Below are positions 10,840 to 22,281 of a stretch of 64,000 bases of DNA, one piece after another. Made by a program: the position numbers and the translations under genes. Within the stretch, counting starts at the first letter, position 1. Each line of letters opens with the position of its first letter. This DNA comes from Amoebophrya sp. A120 (lineage: Eukaryota; Sar; Dinophyceae; Syndiniales; Amoebophryaceae): NCBI GenBank assembly GCA_905178155.1, contig CAJINV010000002.1, positions 1,401,809-1,465,808 on the forward strand, in the 5' to 3' direction. The notes under the pieces were generated by a model. It was not told where the DNA came from, did no database searches, and saw only the letters and a program-made list of their open reading frames with translations.

Positions 10840-13800
10840 TCAATCTTCCCCGTGTCCCGTCAAGATATCTTGACACCACGCCACCACTTCCGGATCAATT
10901 CTATCCAAATAGGGCAAGATCATCATCACCGCCTGTCTCTCCGCCTCCACGACATCGCCTACAGCGTCGTTCATCGTCATAAGCGTACCGTATTCCCGCT
11001 CATTACCGCGCGGCGCTGGTTGATGTACTGCTGCGTTCTTGCTGGTTTGTTCCTGCTGTCCTCCCAGCAGATTCTCCTGACTCCCGCTAGATGAAAACAC
11101 TTGCGGATTCGACGGAGACCACATGTGCAGGTCCTGTTGTTTCATCAGCAATTTCTTTCGTAAACTGGTGTGCGAGCTCTGGGGCGTATGAAAGTGCACA
11201 ACCCCCACGACTCTCCCTCATTTGTATGGCATCAACAGCATGACAAACATCAGTACAGGTGGACCCCGTGCATGACAAGTTCATGCGCCGAGTGTAGCAC
11301 TGCTTGGAGTTCGAAATTTGTCATGCACGCGGTGCCGCAAGGTAGCAACTGGAATCGGGCTTTTGCATGACAAATGAGGGGGAGGGAAAATTGTGCACTG
11401 TCATACGGCGTCTGGCTGAAATGATCAAACTCGCCCTCCCGGATGTTCCGTTGCTGTGCGAAGATGGTGAATCTCCCGTGGAGGTATGCAATACAAATTT
11501 CCCGCACATGTACAAGATGCATCACAAATTTCAGTGATTTGGAGCGTTGTGAACACTTGTCATGCAAAACTAGGAGCGAAGCCCGTTTTGTCATGCAGAG
11601 ACCGTATTTGTACGTGTACGGGAAAATTACTGTGGATAGGACGATGGAATCCCGGTGGTGGAACATGTTATGCCGGGGCGTGATGTATCAACTGTAAAAG
11701 TGTCTGGGTCTGGAAGATTCTTAGACTTGCCATGCACGTGTTGCGTGAGCCATGATGTCTGTGATGCATGCCCTAGCATCACAGATTTTTTGAGGGCTTC
11801 TTGATGCCTATTCGGCATGACAAATGCCCTCTCCGCGTAGCAAAAAATGCGTTCCCTTTGCTGCTCATGCAATAGCAATACAGATTTTTTTGGAATTCAA
11901 ATGCAGCATCACAGGCTGCATTCTTCCAGACCCAGACATTTTTGCATTTGATATGATGATCTGTTTCGAAGTTTGCGTTTCGTCCTTGAAATCGAACGGG
12001 TCTATTACAATGAAAAATGCCCCCACCCCCGAACTTGAAAGCATTTGTATTGCAAACCTTTCCAAATGAAACACTCGCCCTCTTGCATGTATCAGCATCA
12101 CAGATTTCCGAGTGTGAATAGCAAAAGTTTGTATTGCAAAAGATCCCAGCAAGAGCGGTGCTTGTCATGCAAGCGATGCAAAACACGACTAGAATCTGCA
12201 TCAGAAAGATTCATACTCCTTTCATGCATGACAAAAAGTTTTCATTTGGACACTTCGCATCACAAATTTTTGCAACTTTGGGGGTGGGGGGCACTTTTCA
12301 CTGTAATAGGGTCACTAGTTTGTTCGCCGGAAGTCGGGGACGCGAGTTGGTTACTGTCGAACCGTTTTAACAACTCCTTTTCCTGTTCCCGCTCCTCCAC
12401 CGAATGGAGGAACGCCGCGTGTCGTAAAGTCACCGTCACGATTCGTCGAATCACCCGGTCGTACATGCCCTGTACCAACTCGTCAATGATCGGCAACACC
12501 GGGACAGAATCCGGATCCGCGGCGATCGGGTCCAACATGTCCACGGCCAGGCCCATCAATCGGTGGAAAAAGGTGCACAGAATCACGTACATCAACCCGG
12601 CAAAAACGCCCAAAACTGCGCACGCAATTTTCCGCCCGTAGTCCTGGCTCCAATCGTCATCAAACGTCACGCTCGGCGCCGATAAATCCACCAAAGCAGA
12701 TTCCGACGTCGCCGGGGGGGAGAGTGGTGACCGGAGTTTTCCAACCTCTAAAACGTTGTTCCCCGGCGAATGGAGGATTTGCCGCATCCGGATGCCGAGA
12801 AACGTGGATTTCTCGATGAATTCCACGAAAAACACCACCAGCATCATCAGCCACAAGGTCCGGTGGAGCATGTGCGGCATCAATTTCATTTGCCTCGCCA
12901 CCATTTGGTTCTTCGAGGACACAATATCCTGCCAGGTCTTGATGTTGAAAGCTGCAATTGGCGCGTCCGCGACGTAACCAAGTGCGCGGCTGTGGAGAAT
13001 GACGTCCAAGGCCATCTCGGTCGCGTAGCTCATCATCTTCCTGCCAAACGCCTGTGCGTCCACATAGTCGGAGATTTTCCCGTGGAACGTGTTTTCGTGG
13101 ATGACGAATTTCCGGCTTTTGGACTTCAAATATGCATTGCAAAAGTATCGTACTCGTATAAATGCATTACAAATTTCCTCAGCATGCGAAATAAAATCTG
13201 TAATGCAGATTTACGTTGAGAACAAGATTTGTAATGCATGACTGCAATACGAGTACGATACTGTTGCACAGGATATCAAAATCTGCGGCACGATGAAGGT
13301 ATTCCACTCCGACTCGGTTAGCAATCCCCGCAGCTGCGTGCCGTATCGTTGACAAATGAACGGAATGTAGTGCTCAATGTTGTAGGTGACCGGGTTTAGA
13401 CTGTAGAAGAGAAAGACGAGAACCACGGACAAGTACCGCGCAAGCTCCACCGCGGAGAAAACCACAGAAGTTGGAATATCGTAAGGAAAGATCCCCCCTC
13501 CCCATACTGAAGACGTATACTGTTGGAAATTTGTGATGCTGCTTTGTGGTCACAAATCGTGTCTGTCTTGCAAGAAGGCAAACCCAGAAGGCCCCCCGCA
13601 TTATGCAGGCGGTTTGTGATGCTGTTGGGCCTACAGCATGGACTTTTGTCATGCCGAGCGCCTACTAGGCCAAAACCTCTCCACCACGGCGGTGATACGA
13701 GCCTGCAGTCCTCTATTGCAAGACAAGCCTGATTTGTGTACGCAAATCCAGCATCAGAAATTCCATTTTGATATGGGGAGGGGGATTTTTCTCTTTGATA

Positions 13801-16800
13801 TGGAAACGCCAGCTGAATCACCTCTTCTTTCGATTTCGTTTCCTGCATTTTAGTATTCGTAGCTGCTCCACCTGTAGTTCCGTCGGACGAAGCTGTAGCG
13901 GAAGATGTTGGAACGTCTTGTTTCATCCCTGCTTCCGTTTTCACACTGGCTTGGCCCCTGCTGAATCGCTGGAACATGCTCGGGCTCCTGTTGTCCCCTT
14001 CGGTCTTTTCGGATTTTTTCTCCGTGACAACCACTTTCTTTCGGTACTTCGCCACCATGTATCGCAAAAAAAAATGCATCTCTGGAGTGCTTGTGCTGCT
14101 CCACATGCAAGACGGTGTCTTTTTCGCCGTGTTTTCCCTTAGGAAACTCGCATGGCAAATTCTTTCTGTCATGTAGGACAGACTTGTGATGCAAAACTTG
14201 CAAAATCGTTACAGTGAAACACTTTTTTCTCGCGATACCATGTTCCGCTCGTGCAGTGTCAAAGTCAAAAACTGGGTTAAAGTCTCCGTGAACTCCTCTC
14301 CAATCCGCGCCGCCTGCCGCCACACGTCCCAAAAGTGGGAAAAGGAAAGACCGAGAACATAAACGAGGAGAAAAACTGGTAAAGTCGGCATCAATATTTT
14401 CGGTACATGATTCTTGCTGAAGTTGTGCCCCTCCTCGCAAATCGTGTACACCGTCGAATCCGTCCGAGAAGTAATCGCGCACCCCGTCGAAACTAGCGCG
14501 AAGGAGACGCAAACGGCCGTCATGAGTAAGACATTCGCTAAATGCTCTGTCGCTTCGGACTGGTAGGGAATGTTGTGCATTTTCGCTTTCCGCGACCGTT
14601 TGTAGCGGTCAGCTTCGTTGGACTTCAATTTCGTGCCGTACTTGTTGTACTCCGGCATCCTTTCCTTGCGATTCGCATCAACATTCGTCACCCCATCGAA
14701 AAAATCTTGGAAAGCCGCGAAGGAATCCTTATCTTGCTCCACTCGGTTGGTGTTTTGCATCCCGCTAGTACCACGGTAAGAATTTTCCGCCTTCTCGTCG
14801 CCAGTAAGGGGCAGATCCACGTTCATGTCAAAATGACTCGTTTTTCCGTCATTCTGTGTAGGTGTTACGGGTTTGCTGTTTGTTGAGTCCTTTCTTCTCC
14901 TGCAAAACCCGCAGCAAAACCAGAAGCAGCAGAACCCGACTACGTCGGAGTAAACCACCGCGAAGAGCCGCCTCCGCAAGTACTTCCACAAAATCTGCAC
15001 CCCGTGCCGGAATTCGTCCGCGGAGGTACTGTAGGAGAAAATCCCGGGTGTTTGAATGAAAATCATGCTCGCGTTCGCCCACTGGTGCCGTTGCTGAATC
15101 AACGCGAGCTCCGCGAGTTTGTAGTGCCCCTTGGAATAAGCCGATTCTGCTAAGCGCTTGATTTTTGCGGACGCTTCCTGAAACGCGAAGTTGTGCATCT
15201 TCGTGCTCACTTTCACCGCGTTTCTTCTCGGTTTTGAAGGATTATCATCACTTCGACGTCCCCCGAAAAAAGTCGTGGTCACTTTGTTCAGAAGTCTGCT
15301 ACCGAAAGACTTGCTCTTTGCAGTTTCGCTTGTGTTACTACTGCTTGTTGGCCGAAGATCTTGATCGGTCGCACGGGTACCCTTGTTCTGCTCTCCACCT
15401 GCTCCAGGTACCTCGAGGAAGGGACTGTTCATCTTTGTGTTATCTTTTGCACCAGCATTATGATGTTGTATCACTCGCTTATTTTCGTCCTGGCTTAAAG
15501 AATTCCTGACCCGGTTCAACATCACCCCCGACCCGTGGTACCGCGAGCGTAAGCTGCTCGCCATATCGGAAAATCCCCCGTGGTAATCCTCCTCCTCATC
15601 GATAGTACCAACGCCCGCGTCATCCGCGACATCAACCCCTGGCGATGAAATTTCCTTCACCTCCGGCCCGCCTGCGGATATCGTCACTTTCTTAGACGAA
15701 GACTCGGGAGGATTCTGCTCTCCTTCCGGACTGGTATTGTGGTTGTTCGTACCACTGGTCACACTGACGGCCTCTAACTCTACTTCCATCGCTTCCCCTT
15801 CAGGAGCTTGCTGGTGGATCATGACACCACCAGCAGCAGCAGCAGTCGCCCCCGCACTTCTTTCTTGCACCGTGCTCTGCGCCCGGTCATAGTGTGGATC
15901 GGGGTGGAAAGTAGAGTTGTCGCCATCATGAAGCAGATGTTGCTCCGTGAATCTGGTATGGAGAGCGCGCGGAGAGCCAACTGCTGCTGCACCAGAACTA
16001 CTAGGCACAAATAACCCGCCGTCCTCAGCAGCGTTATGATCCGCTATCGTAGATAAAGCTTGGATGCGCTGGACCGTACTGGGAAGATGATTGTTGCTCT
16101 TCTTCAAAACTGCGCCGTAAGAAGCGTTCCTGGATTGCTGGGATGAAATTCGATCGGACGGCGCGGCGAGACGGTTGCGGAGACGGTCGGACACGAGGCT
16201 ATGGCGTTCTCAAATCGTTACATTCTCAACTGTTACATGAATTTGCAATGCAAGAACAGCAAGAGTCAAGGTGGCAAGTTTGCAGCTTTCGCATCACAGA
16301 TTTGGCACAGATTCAGATGCTGTTTAGCCCTTCGGAGATTTGTCATGCGAAGTCGCCTGATCATCCGGCGGCTTATGGTAGTTTTGCATGACAAATCATG
16401 TAACAGTTGAGTAGGTAACCGATTTGAGAACCCCATAGAGGCGTTTCACGCCCTTGAGAGGCAGGATGTCCTTCGCGAGCTCGGCGTGAACCTATGAAAG
16501 TGCACAACTCTCGTCCCTTCCCCTCATTTGTAATGCAAAATCCGAAGCCCTATCGTTGCGCTGTGGCACGGTTTGCATGACAAATCTCGGAAGCCCAAAC
16601 AGTACTACGCTAGGCACATCAACTTGTCATGCAAAGGCTTCATTTGGACTGGTCTCTGTGTTGCTGTTCATGCCATACAAATGAAGGGCAAGGGGAGGGG
16701 GAGTTGTGCACTCTCATAGAACCGAGGCCACGTCGACGACCCGCTGGGTGATTTCGTAGTGGACCTTTTGGTTCTGCTGCTCCGGATCGAAGCCGGAGGG

Positions 16801-16815
16801 CAGGACGGCGTCCAT
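10840..16815 (-). CDS. Multi-pass membrane protein, unidentified
   Basis: Ten exons: 16815-16719, 16492-16438, 16199-14238, 14059-13801, 13476-13276, 13130-12309, 12002-11954, 11685-11639, 11484-11406 and 11186-10840. All nine introns are introners; with one duplication copy each the coding sum is divisible by three (1290 residues). It starts MDAVLPSGFDPEQQNQKV; a CAG just upstream of CTAAACATC suggests a 5'-UTR acceptor. A Ser/Thr-rich acidic part (about 60-340) precedes the hydrophobic segments, roughly at 475 (VVYSDVVGFCCFWFCCGF), 605, 655, 797, 943 and 1018. Short exons near the end give SKQIITPRHNM and GEFDHFSQTPY. I cannot assign a transporter or channel family. Its nine introners make it the gene that best tests exact removal at scale. 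Confidence 0.72.
11187..11405. mobile_element. Introner, family E
   Basis: Ends TATGAAAGTGCACAAC and GTGCACTGTCATA. Flanks GGGCG and CGGCG, an imperfect 5-bp duplication. Lies in the last intron of the multi-pass membrane-protein gene. Confidence 0.8.
11485..11638. mobile_element. Introner, family L
   Basis: Ends TATGCAATACAAATTTCCCG and the related complement GGGAAAATTACTGTGGATA; flanks GGAGG and GGACG. Only copy of this family seen here. Removal gives SIVHGRFTIFAQQ in the membrane-protein gene. Confidence 0.7.
11686..11953. mobile_element. Introner, family A
   Basis: Ends TATCAACTGTAAAAGTGTCT and ACATTTTTGCATTTGATA; target duplication TGATG. Removal gives KQIITPRHNM in the membrane-protein gene. 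Confidence 0.9.
12003..12308. mobile_element. Introner, family I
   Basis: Ends TATTACAATGAAAAATGCCC and CACTTTTCACTGTAATA; target duplication GGGTC. Removal joins SGEQTSDPFDFKDETQ in the membrane-protein gene. Confidence 0.88.
13131..13275. mobile_element. Introner, family B
   Basis: Ends TATGCATTGCAAAAGTATCG and TTGCACAGGATA; target duplication TCAAA. Removal gives PQILKSKSRKFV. Confidence 0.92.
13477..13800. mobile_element. Introner, family D
   Basis: Ends TATCGTAAGGAAAGATCC and GGGATTTTTCTCTTTGATA; target duplication TGGAA. Interior has the family D CCCCCTCCCCATA and TATGGGGAGGGGG arms. Confidence 0.92.
14060..14237. mobile_element. Introner, family H
   Basis: Ends TATCGCAAAAAAAAATGC and ACACTTTTTTCTCGCGATA; target duplication CCATG. 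Separates the codons for ERNMV and AKYRKKVVV in the membrane-protein gene. Confidence 0.85.
16200..16437. mobile_element. Introner, family F
   Basis: Ends TATGGCGTTCTCAAATCG and GATTTGAGAACCCCATA with a second arm AACTGTTACATGA / CATGTAACAGTTGA; target duplication GAGGC. Removal gives VKRLYSLVSDRLRN. Confidence 0.9.
16493..16718. mobile_element. Introner, family E
   Basis: Ends TATGAAAGTGCACAACTC and GAGTTGTGCACTCTCATA; target duplication GAACC. Removal gives VVDVASVHAELAKD in the membrane-protein gene. Confidence 0.92.
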
Positions 16816-17285
16816 CTTGATGTTTAGCTGCGAGGACAAAAATGCTGCACCAGTCACCGCAATTTCTATCTCTGTGTGATTGCAGAAAAAACTGCAGTGT
16901 AACGCAAGAACACCAACTGCTCCGAGGTTCAGCCCTCACAGTTATTCTGGCCGGTACGAAAATTCCAGATCCTCTCAAATCGGTTCTTCATGCAGCGAAC
17001 GATTTTTATGACCACAGCTATCTTCTCTTTTTGCACGTGAGAATCTCTCGTACAGCAATCTCTGCCCACTTGGCAATTCTCTCTTTCTATTCGTTTTCGT
17101 TTTCATCTCATCGCCTCTACGTGTCCACTATTTCCAAAAGAACAACGAAGACGCTAAAACGCTAGCGTGCCAACAAGGAGTGAGCACGTGGACCGTGACA
17201 GCTTCCAAGGTAATTCGTCCCTACTTACAGCCACCTCCAGTTCCTTCTAGTAGGCATAGATATTTCGATCCCGCGAGACGACCTA
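16816..17285. other. Intergenic, 470 bp
   Basis: 5' flank of the membrane-protein gene and 3' flank of the next. A pyrimidine-rich CAG (around 16830, minus strand) could end a 5'-UTR intron. No gene seen. Confidence 0.5.
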
Positions 17286-19431
17286 TCACTTCAACAAATG
17301 CAGCATCAGATGCGGTTTGATTTTCTCAATCGTGAACGCGGCTTCGCTATACGTTTTTGGCAAAGCACTTTTCTCCTCCACCTCCCCCAATTCCACTTTC
17401 CTCCTAATCCAAGCGAAGACCGTGTTCAAATCTCTCTTATCCAACAATCGATGGTAAGTTTCCATATGAACTGCAAAAGCAAAAGTACCGCACTCGTATA
17501 GTAAATGCATTATAAATTTCCTCAGCATGAGAGATAAAATCTGTAATGCGGATTTACCGTAAGAAAAAGATTTGTAATGCATGATTGCACTACGACTGCG
17601 ATACTTTTGCACAGGATATTCCAGTGGCTCCAGCAATTCCACGAATTCGGGTAAAAACTCCGGGTGCACTTTCTCGAACAAAACCGTGAAAAATTGCTCG
17701 GGTAAAAGAGAAAACCGGAAATACAGCTCCATCTGCAGCATGAACTGCGACAAGGATCTTCGCGCGTGGTGGAGGAGCACACCTTGATCCAATTGCGGGG
17801 GTTGGGGCGATAGCACCGGTTGCAGCTGTGAAGCAGACGAGTAGGATGAACTTTGCGTATTATAAGCTGGGTTCGCGTACGACGCGGTAGTTATCCAATT
17901 ATGCGTGGAGGAGCTGATTAGGCTGTTCGGCAGGATTCTCAACTCCACGTAGCGCAAACCGTAATACACCGCCGGGGAGGAGATTAGGAGATGTTCTTTC
18001 TTTTCCTTTTCTCTGTCTCGGTCATTCTGTAGTTTGGTATTTGTAGTACCTCCGTGGTCAGCAGCACCACCACCAACAGCAGAACCACTATCGGCATAAA
18101 GATTATCTTCTGCTGCACTCGTACTGAAGCTGGCGGCGGTCCGCAGCATAATTTGGTTGTGTTTTAGCAGTCGCAGGTCCTCCTGTAGGTTTTTCGAGCG
18201 AAAGTCCCGAATATGCAATGCAAAAGCATTAGCATCGTACTAGTATAAATCGCATGACAAATTCCCTCAGCATGAAAAATGGATTTTGTAATGCGGATTT
18301 AGGTTAAGAGGGAGATTTGTAATGCATGACTGCGATTACTACGAGTACGATACTTTTGCACAGGATACCGAAGCAGATCTAAGGAACTGGATTCCAGGTT
18401 GTACAGCTCCGTTATGGGAGTGTCAGGTTTGAAATCGACAAAGTTGAAATACTTGTAATGCATAAAATCGATACCAGTTGGAAGCCCAATTTTCGAGCGG
18501 TGCATGACAAATTTCGGCCACGTCTAAATCCACTTTGTCATGCTGTTTTGGGACAGAAGGCATCTTTTGTCATGCTACTTCAGCAGCTCTACCGCAGACC
18601 CCAAACAGGCTGACAATCGGCCTCACTTGCCGTCCCTGCAAGAGAGGCACTTCATGCCTTGCAATTTTTGCATGAGAAATTATTTCAACTTTGACGATTT
18701 CAATCCTGACGCTTCCATATCCGTCACCATGTCGTTAATCAACGGCGCGTACATTTGCTTCTCGTTGATCCGTATGAACTGCAAAAGTATCGTACTCGTA
18801 TCTATGAGTTGCATTTATGCATTACAAATTTCTTTTTCAAGCTAAATCAGCATGACAAATTCCATTTGTCATGCTGAGCTAATTTGTATTGCAATACTAC
18901 GAGTACGATGCTTTTGCATTTCATAATCCGCAGCGTCTCGTAGTTGATCGCGATCAGGAATAACAACGATATCCAGCTCAACACCGCTTCGGTGTACTTC
19001 TGCTCTTGCGGCTTTTTTGGGGTGGGAGGGGGAGCGGCAGAGACTCTTTCCTCGTCGGTAGAAGTGCCGGAATAGGTAAAGGAACTAGCGGAGGAGGTTC
19101 CAGAAGACCCGGCGGTGAGACAGAGAAGGAGGCCACCGTCGTTAATATCGTCTGCTTGTTGATCGTCGTCGTCGGCCACTGGTGGTAAATACTCGTGATT
19201 TTCCCCATCATTCTCAGGTACGGAAATCCTCGGTCGGGGGAACAACCGGCGACTAGAGCTGGAGGAAGAGGCTGCAGCTCCGCCTGGTGCGCCGTCTATA
19301 TCGGCATTCTCATCGGCACCATCGCCCGAAGATCTTCCTGCTCCGACCGCAGCGGCTAGCAGATTGTTTCTGCGCGGCCCCCCGGGAGAGGACCCCCGCG
19401 AGTGGTTGGAACTGGTGGAGGAGCGCTTCAT
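17286..19431 (-). CDS. Unidentified protein with one predicted membrane helix
   Basis: Five exons (19431-18926, 18772-18720, 18412-18368, 18211-17619, 17464-17286) separated by introners of families B, C, B and B; the joined length is divisible by three and gives 451 residues. The N-terminal 140 residues are Ser/Ala/Asp-rich with a basic start (MKRSSTSSNHSRGSS). A hydrophobic stretch VLSWISLLFLIAIN near residue 150 could anchor it, or could be a buried helix. The rest is leucine-rich and likely folded (FRFSLLPEQFFTVLFEKVHP, then RDLNTVFAWIRRKVEL). No family recognised. The 53-, 45- and 179-nt exons exist only because introners cut what was probably one exon. Confidence 0.68.
17465..17618. mobile_element. 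Introner, family B
   Basis: Ends TATGAACTGCAAAAGCAAAAG and TTTTGCACAGGATA; target duplication TTCCA. Confidence 0.9.
18212..18367. mobile_element. Introner, family B
   Basis: Ends TATGCAATGCAAAAGCATT and ACTTTTGCACAGGATA; target duplication CCGAA. Confidence 0.9.
18413..18719. mobile_element. Introner, family C
   Basis: Ends TATGGGAGTGTCAGG and CCTGACGCTTCCATA; inner arms AAATCGACAAAGTTGAAATA and its complement; target duplication TCCGT. Interior runs in the opposite direction to the copy at 40783. Confidence 0.92.
18773..18925. mobile_element. Introner, family B
   Basis: Ends TATGAACTGCAAAAGTATCG and GCTTTTGCATTTCATA; target duplication ATCCG. Removal gives YETLRINEKQMYAP. Confidence 0.92.
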
Positions 19432-20017
19432 GATTTTTGGCTGATCGCGCAGTTACTCCTACTTCTTCTTGCTGGAAAGATACAAAAGAACTTCTACTTC
19501 TTTTCTCGCGAAATCCATGCATCACGATCACCACTTTCAAGCGGTCAAAGAAATATCGCTCCATTTAAGGATCTTCTTTGTGGGCCTGGGCGGCAAAAAC
19601 AAAAAAGTCGAAACTTTGGCCGGCTCAGTTTACTCGTTGTGCTGCTCGTGAAGCGCCAGTGTAGGTAGTTATCTCTTGCGAGCAGTAGATGAAGATGCTT
19701 AAAGAAAACCGCGATCGCGTTGAAAAAAGCTTCGGATCGAAACCTCGATGGTGGGTGCAGGACGAGGATCATCAAGTATGCAATTCAAGAACCGCAGATC
19801 TTCATCAGCATCTTGATCTTCCCCAGCAAGCATCACGACTTTGCGGACCGAAAGTGGAAGACAGTCAGGAGAACAACTCGTTACCAGTAACTGTTCCATT
19901 TTGCACTTGCAGCTTAACGGTGTAGTATTTCTTCGCCTTGAAACGAACGGAAGTAAAGTTGGAAACGGTATTACGGGCAGAATGGCTGTCACCTAATTAT
20001 CCTACAGAAGAAATTTT
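19432..20017. other. Intergenic, 590 bp
   Basis: Between two head-to-tail minus-strand genes. No introner ends, no conserved open frame. Confidence 0.5.
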
Positions 20018-21703
20018 TCACGTATCGAAACTTTCGTCCTCCTCATCCTCGACATGTTGTCCTTCGCTCATCAATCGCATCGGAGCCCCCCCGCGCCCTA
20101 CCGGACTGACAATCCGTCTCCCGGTCGGGCTCCCCCGGATGATTTGTTGCCCGATCAGGTTTATGTTAATCGAACTCGGCGAAGCCGAGTTGTACTTCTC
20201 TCGGTTCTTTTTCTTTTTCTTTTTCCTTTTGGAAGCAGACTTTTTCTTCTTGGAATCTTTATCGCTTTCCTCGCTGGAAGAACTGCTGCTGGTACTTTCG
20301 CTTGTTGACATCGGCTCGCTCTTCTGCCGTCTCCTTCGTGGAGAGGATTTTTTTCTCCCGGCCCTTCCTGAAGACCCGCTCCTGTTGTTCCTCACCTGGT
20401 CGTCCACAGCCACGGCGTTTACGACCACGATATCCCCACTCCGGTACTCATGGTCGTATGCGACGGGCATTCTTTTTGCCCCGTTGGAATTGCTTTTATC
20501 ACCCCCGGCGGTGTTTGTCTTGCTAGAACGCTCTGCAGAAATTGCCTGCGATCCAGAAGAGGTGGATCCTGCTGTAGTAGTCCTCACATTTTTTGGTGCC
20601 GCCGGGGAAGCTGCGGTCGGTCCTGTTTGTGGCTGAACTGCTGGAGTTCGAGTCTTCTCCACGGTCGCGCGCTGTGCTTGCGCACCACTCGGAGTGTCGT
20701 TACTCGGTGCTATTGCGCCTCCACTGATCATCTCTACTGCTCCCCCGCCGTCTCCGACGCCAGTATTACCGGCCTGCTGCTTCGGAATTGTTGCTTTGCT
20801 GTCTCGTTCTGTTACCTGAACCAGGCTTCCGGGTCGTGATTCCCCTGGTCGTGTAGTGGATGCTGGTCCAGATTCCGATTTAGAAATTCCGGCGTCAGCG
20901 GACCCCCGCCCTGGTTCCTCCCCAGCTGACGCCTCATCGTCCGACTCGGGTAGCAGACGAATCTGATGTTGCAAATTCGGTTGACACACTTCTGTTAACA
21001 CATCACGTTGCGGCCATGCGATATCTCTTAGAAGGTGGAGCGCACGGACAAGGACGAGGACGATTGCAATTTTTATAAATGCGAACAAACGTAGCACGAG
21101 GGAGCGCAAGTATCAATCTGTTCCTCCTCAGAATAAACATCAACCGCACTATACCTGCAACTCCCCCGGCGACAGTGCCCCGTTTGGATCCTTCACGGCT
21201 TTCAGCGCCAACCCGCGCACCGCCGTGCTGTCGCGGTCCTCGATCGTGTGCAAGAACAGCTGCGCCACGCCGACACAGGTATCTTTTTGCACGTCGTTTG
21301 GTTTCTCGCGGTCCGCGTACTCTTTCCGGTGGATACTGAACCGGACCGGCGGAGGGGGTGGGGAGGAAGTGGAAGAGGAAGACGATGCGCTACTTGCAGC
21401 GGTAGTTGTACTCACGTCGATGTCAGAGACAATGAAGGGGTGGTCTTCTACCTCGTGGTGATCTTCTCCTCGTTCACCACCACCCTCTCCCTCCTTATCT
21501 TCCGCGTGCAATACAAATTGCACTTCCGGCGCATCCACAGTCTCATCATCCACCACTCCCGCTACCGCGGAATCGTAGAACACCACCCTCTGCTTCTCTT
21601 TATCGCTCCTCGTGACCCAGACGCGAACGTAGAAGCTCTGCTGACTGGGAATCAAAAGGTCCGCCGAAAGCTTGTGCAGCTTCACAACTTCGAGTTGCTT
21701 CAT
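20018..21703 (-). CDS. Protein with basic Ser/Arg/Lys-rich tail; possible C2-like N-terminus
   Basis: Two exons, 21703-21155 and 20962-20018, joined by a GT-AG intron (GTATAGTGCGG ... CAACATCAG) that keeps phase and gives 497 residues. The intron choice drops a hydrophobic frame that would otherwise look like a signal anchor. Residues 1-60 (LHKLSADLLIPS then SFYVRVWVTRSD) and about 150-183 (CVGVAQLFLHTIEDRDST) have the alternating beta pattern of C2 or similar beta-sandwich domains, but no calcium-binding aspartates can be assigned. The C-terminal third is Ser/Lys/Arg-rich (GRKKSSPRRRRQKSEP, then a lysine run), typical of nuclear RNA- or chromatin-associated tails. Function unknown. It has no introner, unusual here. 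Confidence 0.65.
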
Positions 21704-22281
21704 GGTTCTTTTTGTTTTTGGATGCTTATCCCCCTTGGAGGTGGTGGTGTTGCTGTTTTACGATATGATTTTTTTTCAAGAGAGGGCACCTAGTGCGGCT
21801 TCGGTTCATTTTTGCCTTTCGTATTGCTCTTGTTTCACGTGATACGAATGCCGAAGACAGCTTCACCATCCAGCTACAACTCGTCACGTCGGCGCTGCAG
21901 TACATATCGAACAAAATCGCTATGAACTCGCTTGCTACGAAATAAACTACAAACCACAAATCTCATGATAGATTCTGCCTTGCAGAATCTCGCTCTACCA
22001 TCTTCACTCGCACGAAAGAGAAAACGAATTCAAAACTTCTCTCCATAATTTGAAGATGAGAACAGACGCGAGGTGACGCAGACGAGAGCTGCGAGACCCA
22101 GAGTCAACAACCCGCATAGAAGCAGATCGTGAAAAAGGTTGGGTTCATTTTTTTAGTTCCGGATACGCATACGCCTGGGCAGGCAGACTTCCATACTGAC
22201 TACTACTTGGTTTTCCATGGCAACAAGAATGCTCGTGGTTTTTTTTGGGTATTGCCATCATCTGCTCCGATGTGCTCAGGC
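21704..22281. other. Intergenic, 580 bp
   Basis: 5' flank of the basic-tailed protein gene and 3' flank of the next gene; no supported gene or repeat. Confidence 0.5.

Noticed and set aside
10840-11208. Separate small gene beginning MGVVHFHTPQ
   Set aside because: The first residues lie inside a family E introner; the frame is the last exon of the multi-pass membrane-protein gene.
13131-13275. Peptides such as QKYRTR or LQKYRTRI as a conserved protein motif across genes
   Set aside because: They are translations of the family B introner end reading into the intron, which recurs because the element recurs.
21055-21109. Hydrophobic signal-anchor in the basic-tailed protein (FAFIKIAIVLVLVRALH)
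   Set aside because: It has no ATG start in frame and falls in an intron if the GT-AG pair at 21154 and 20963 is used, which keeps phase.
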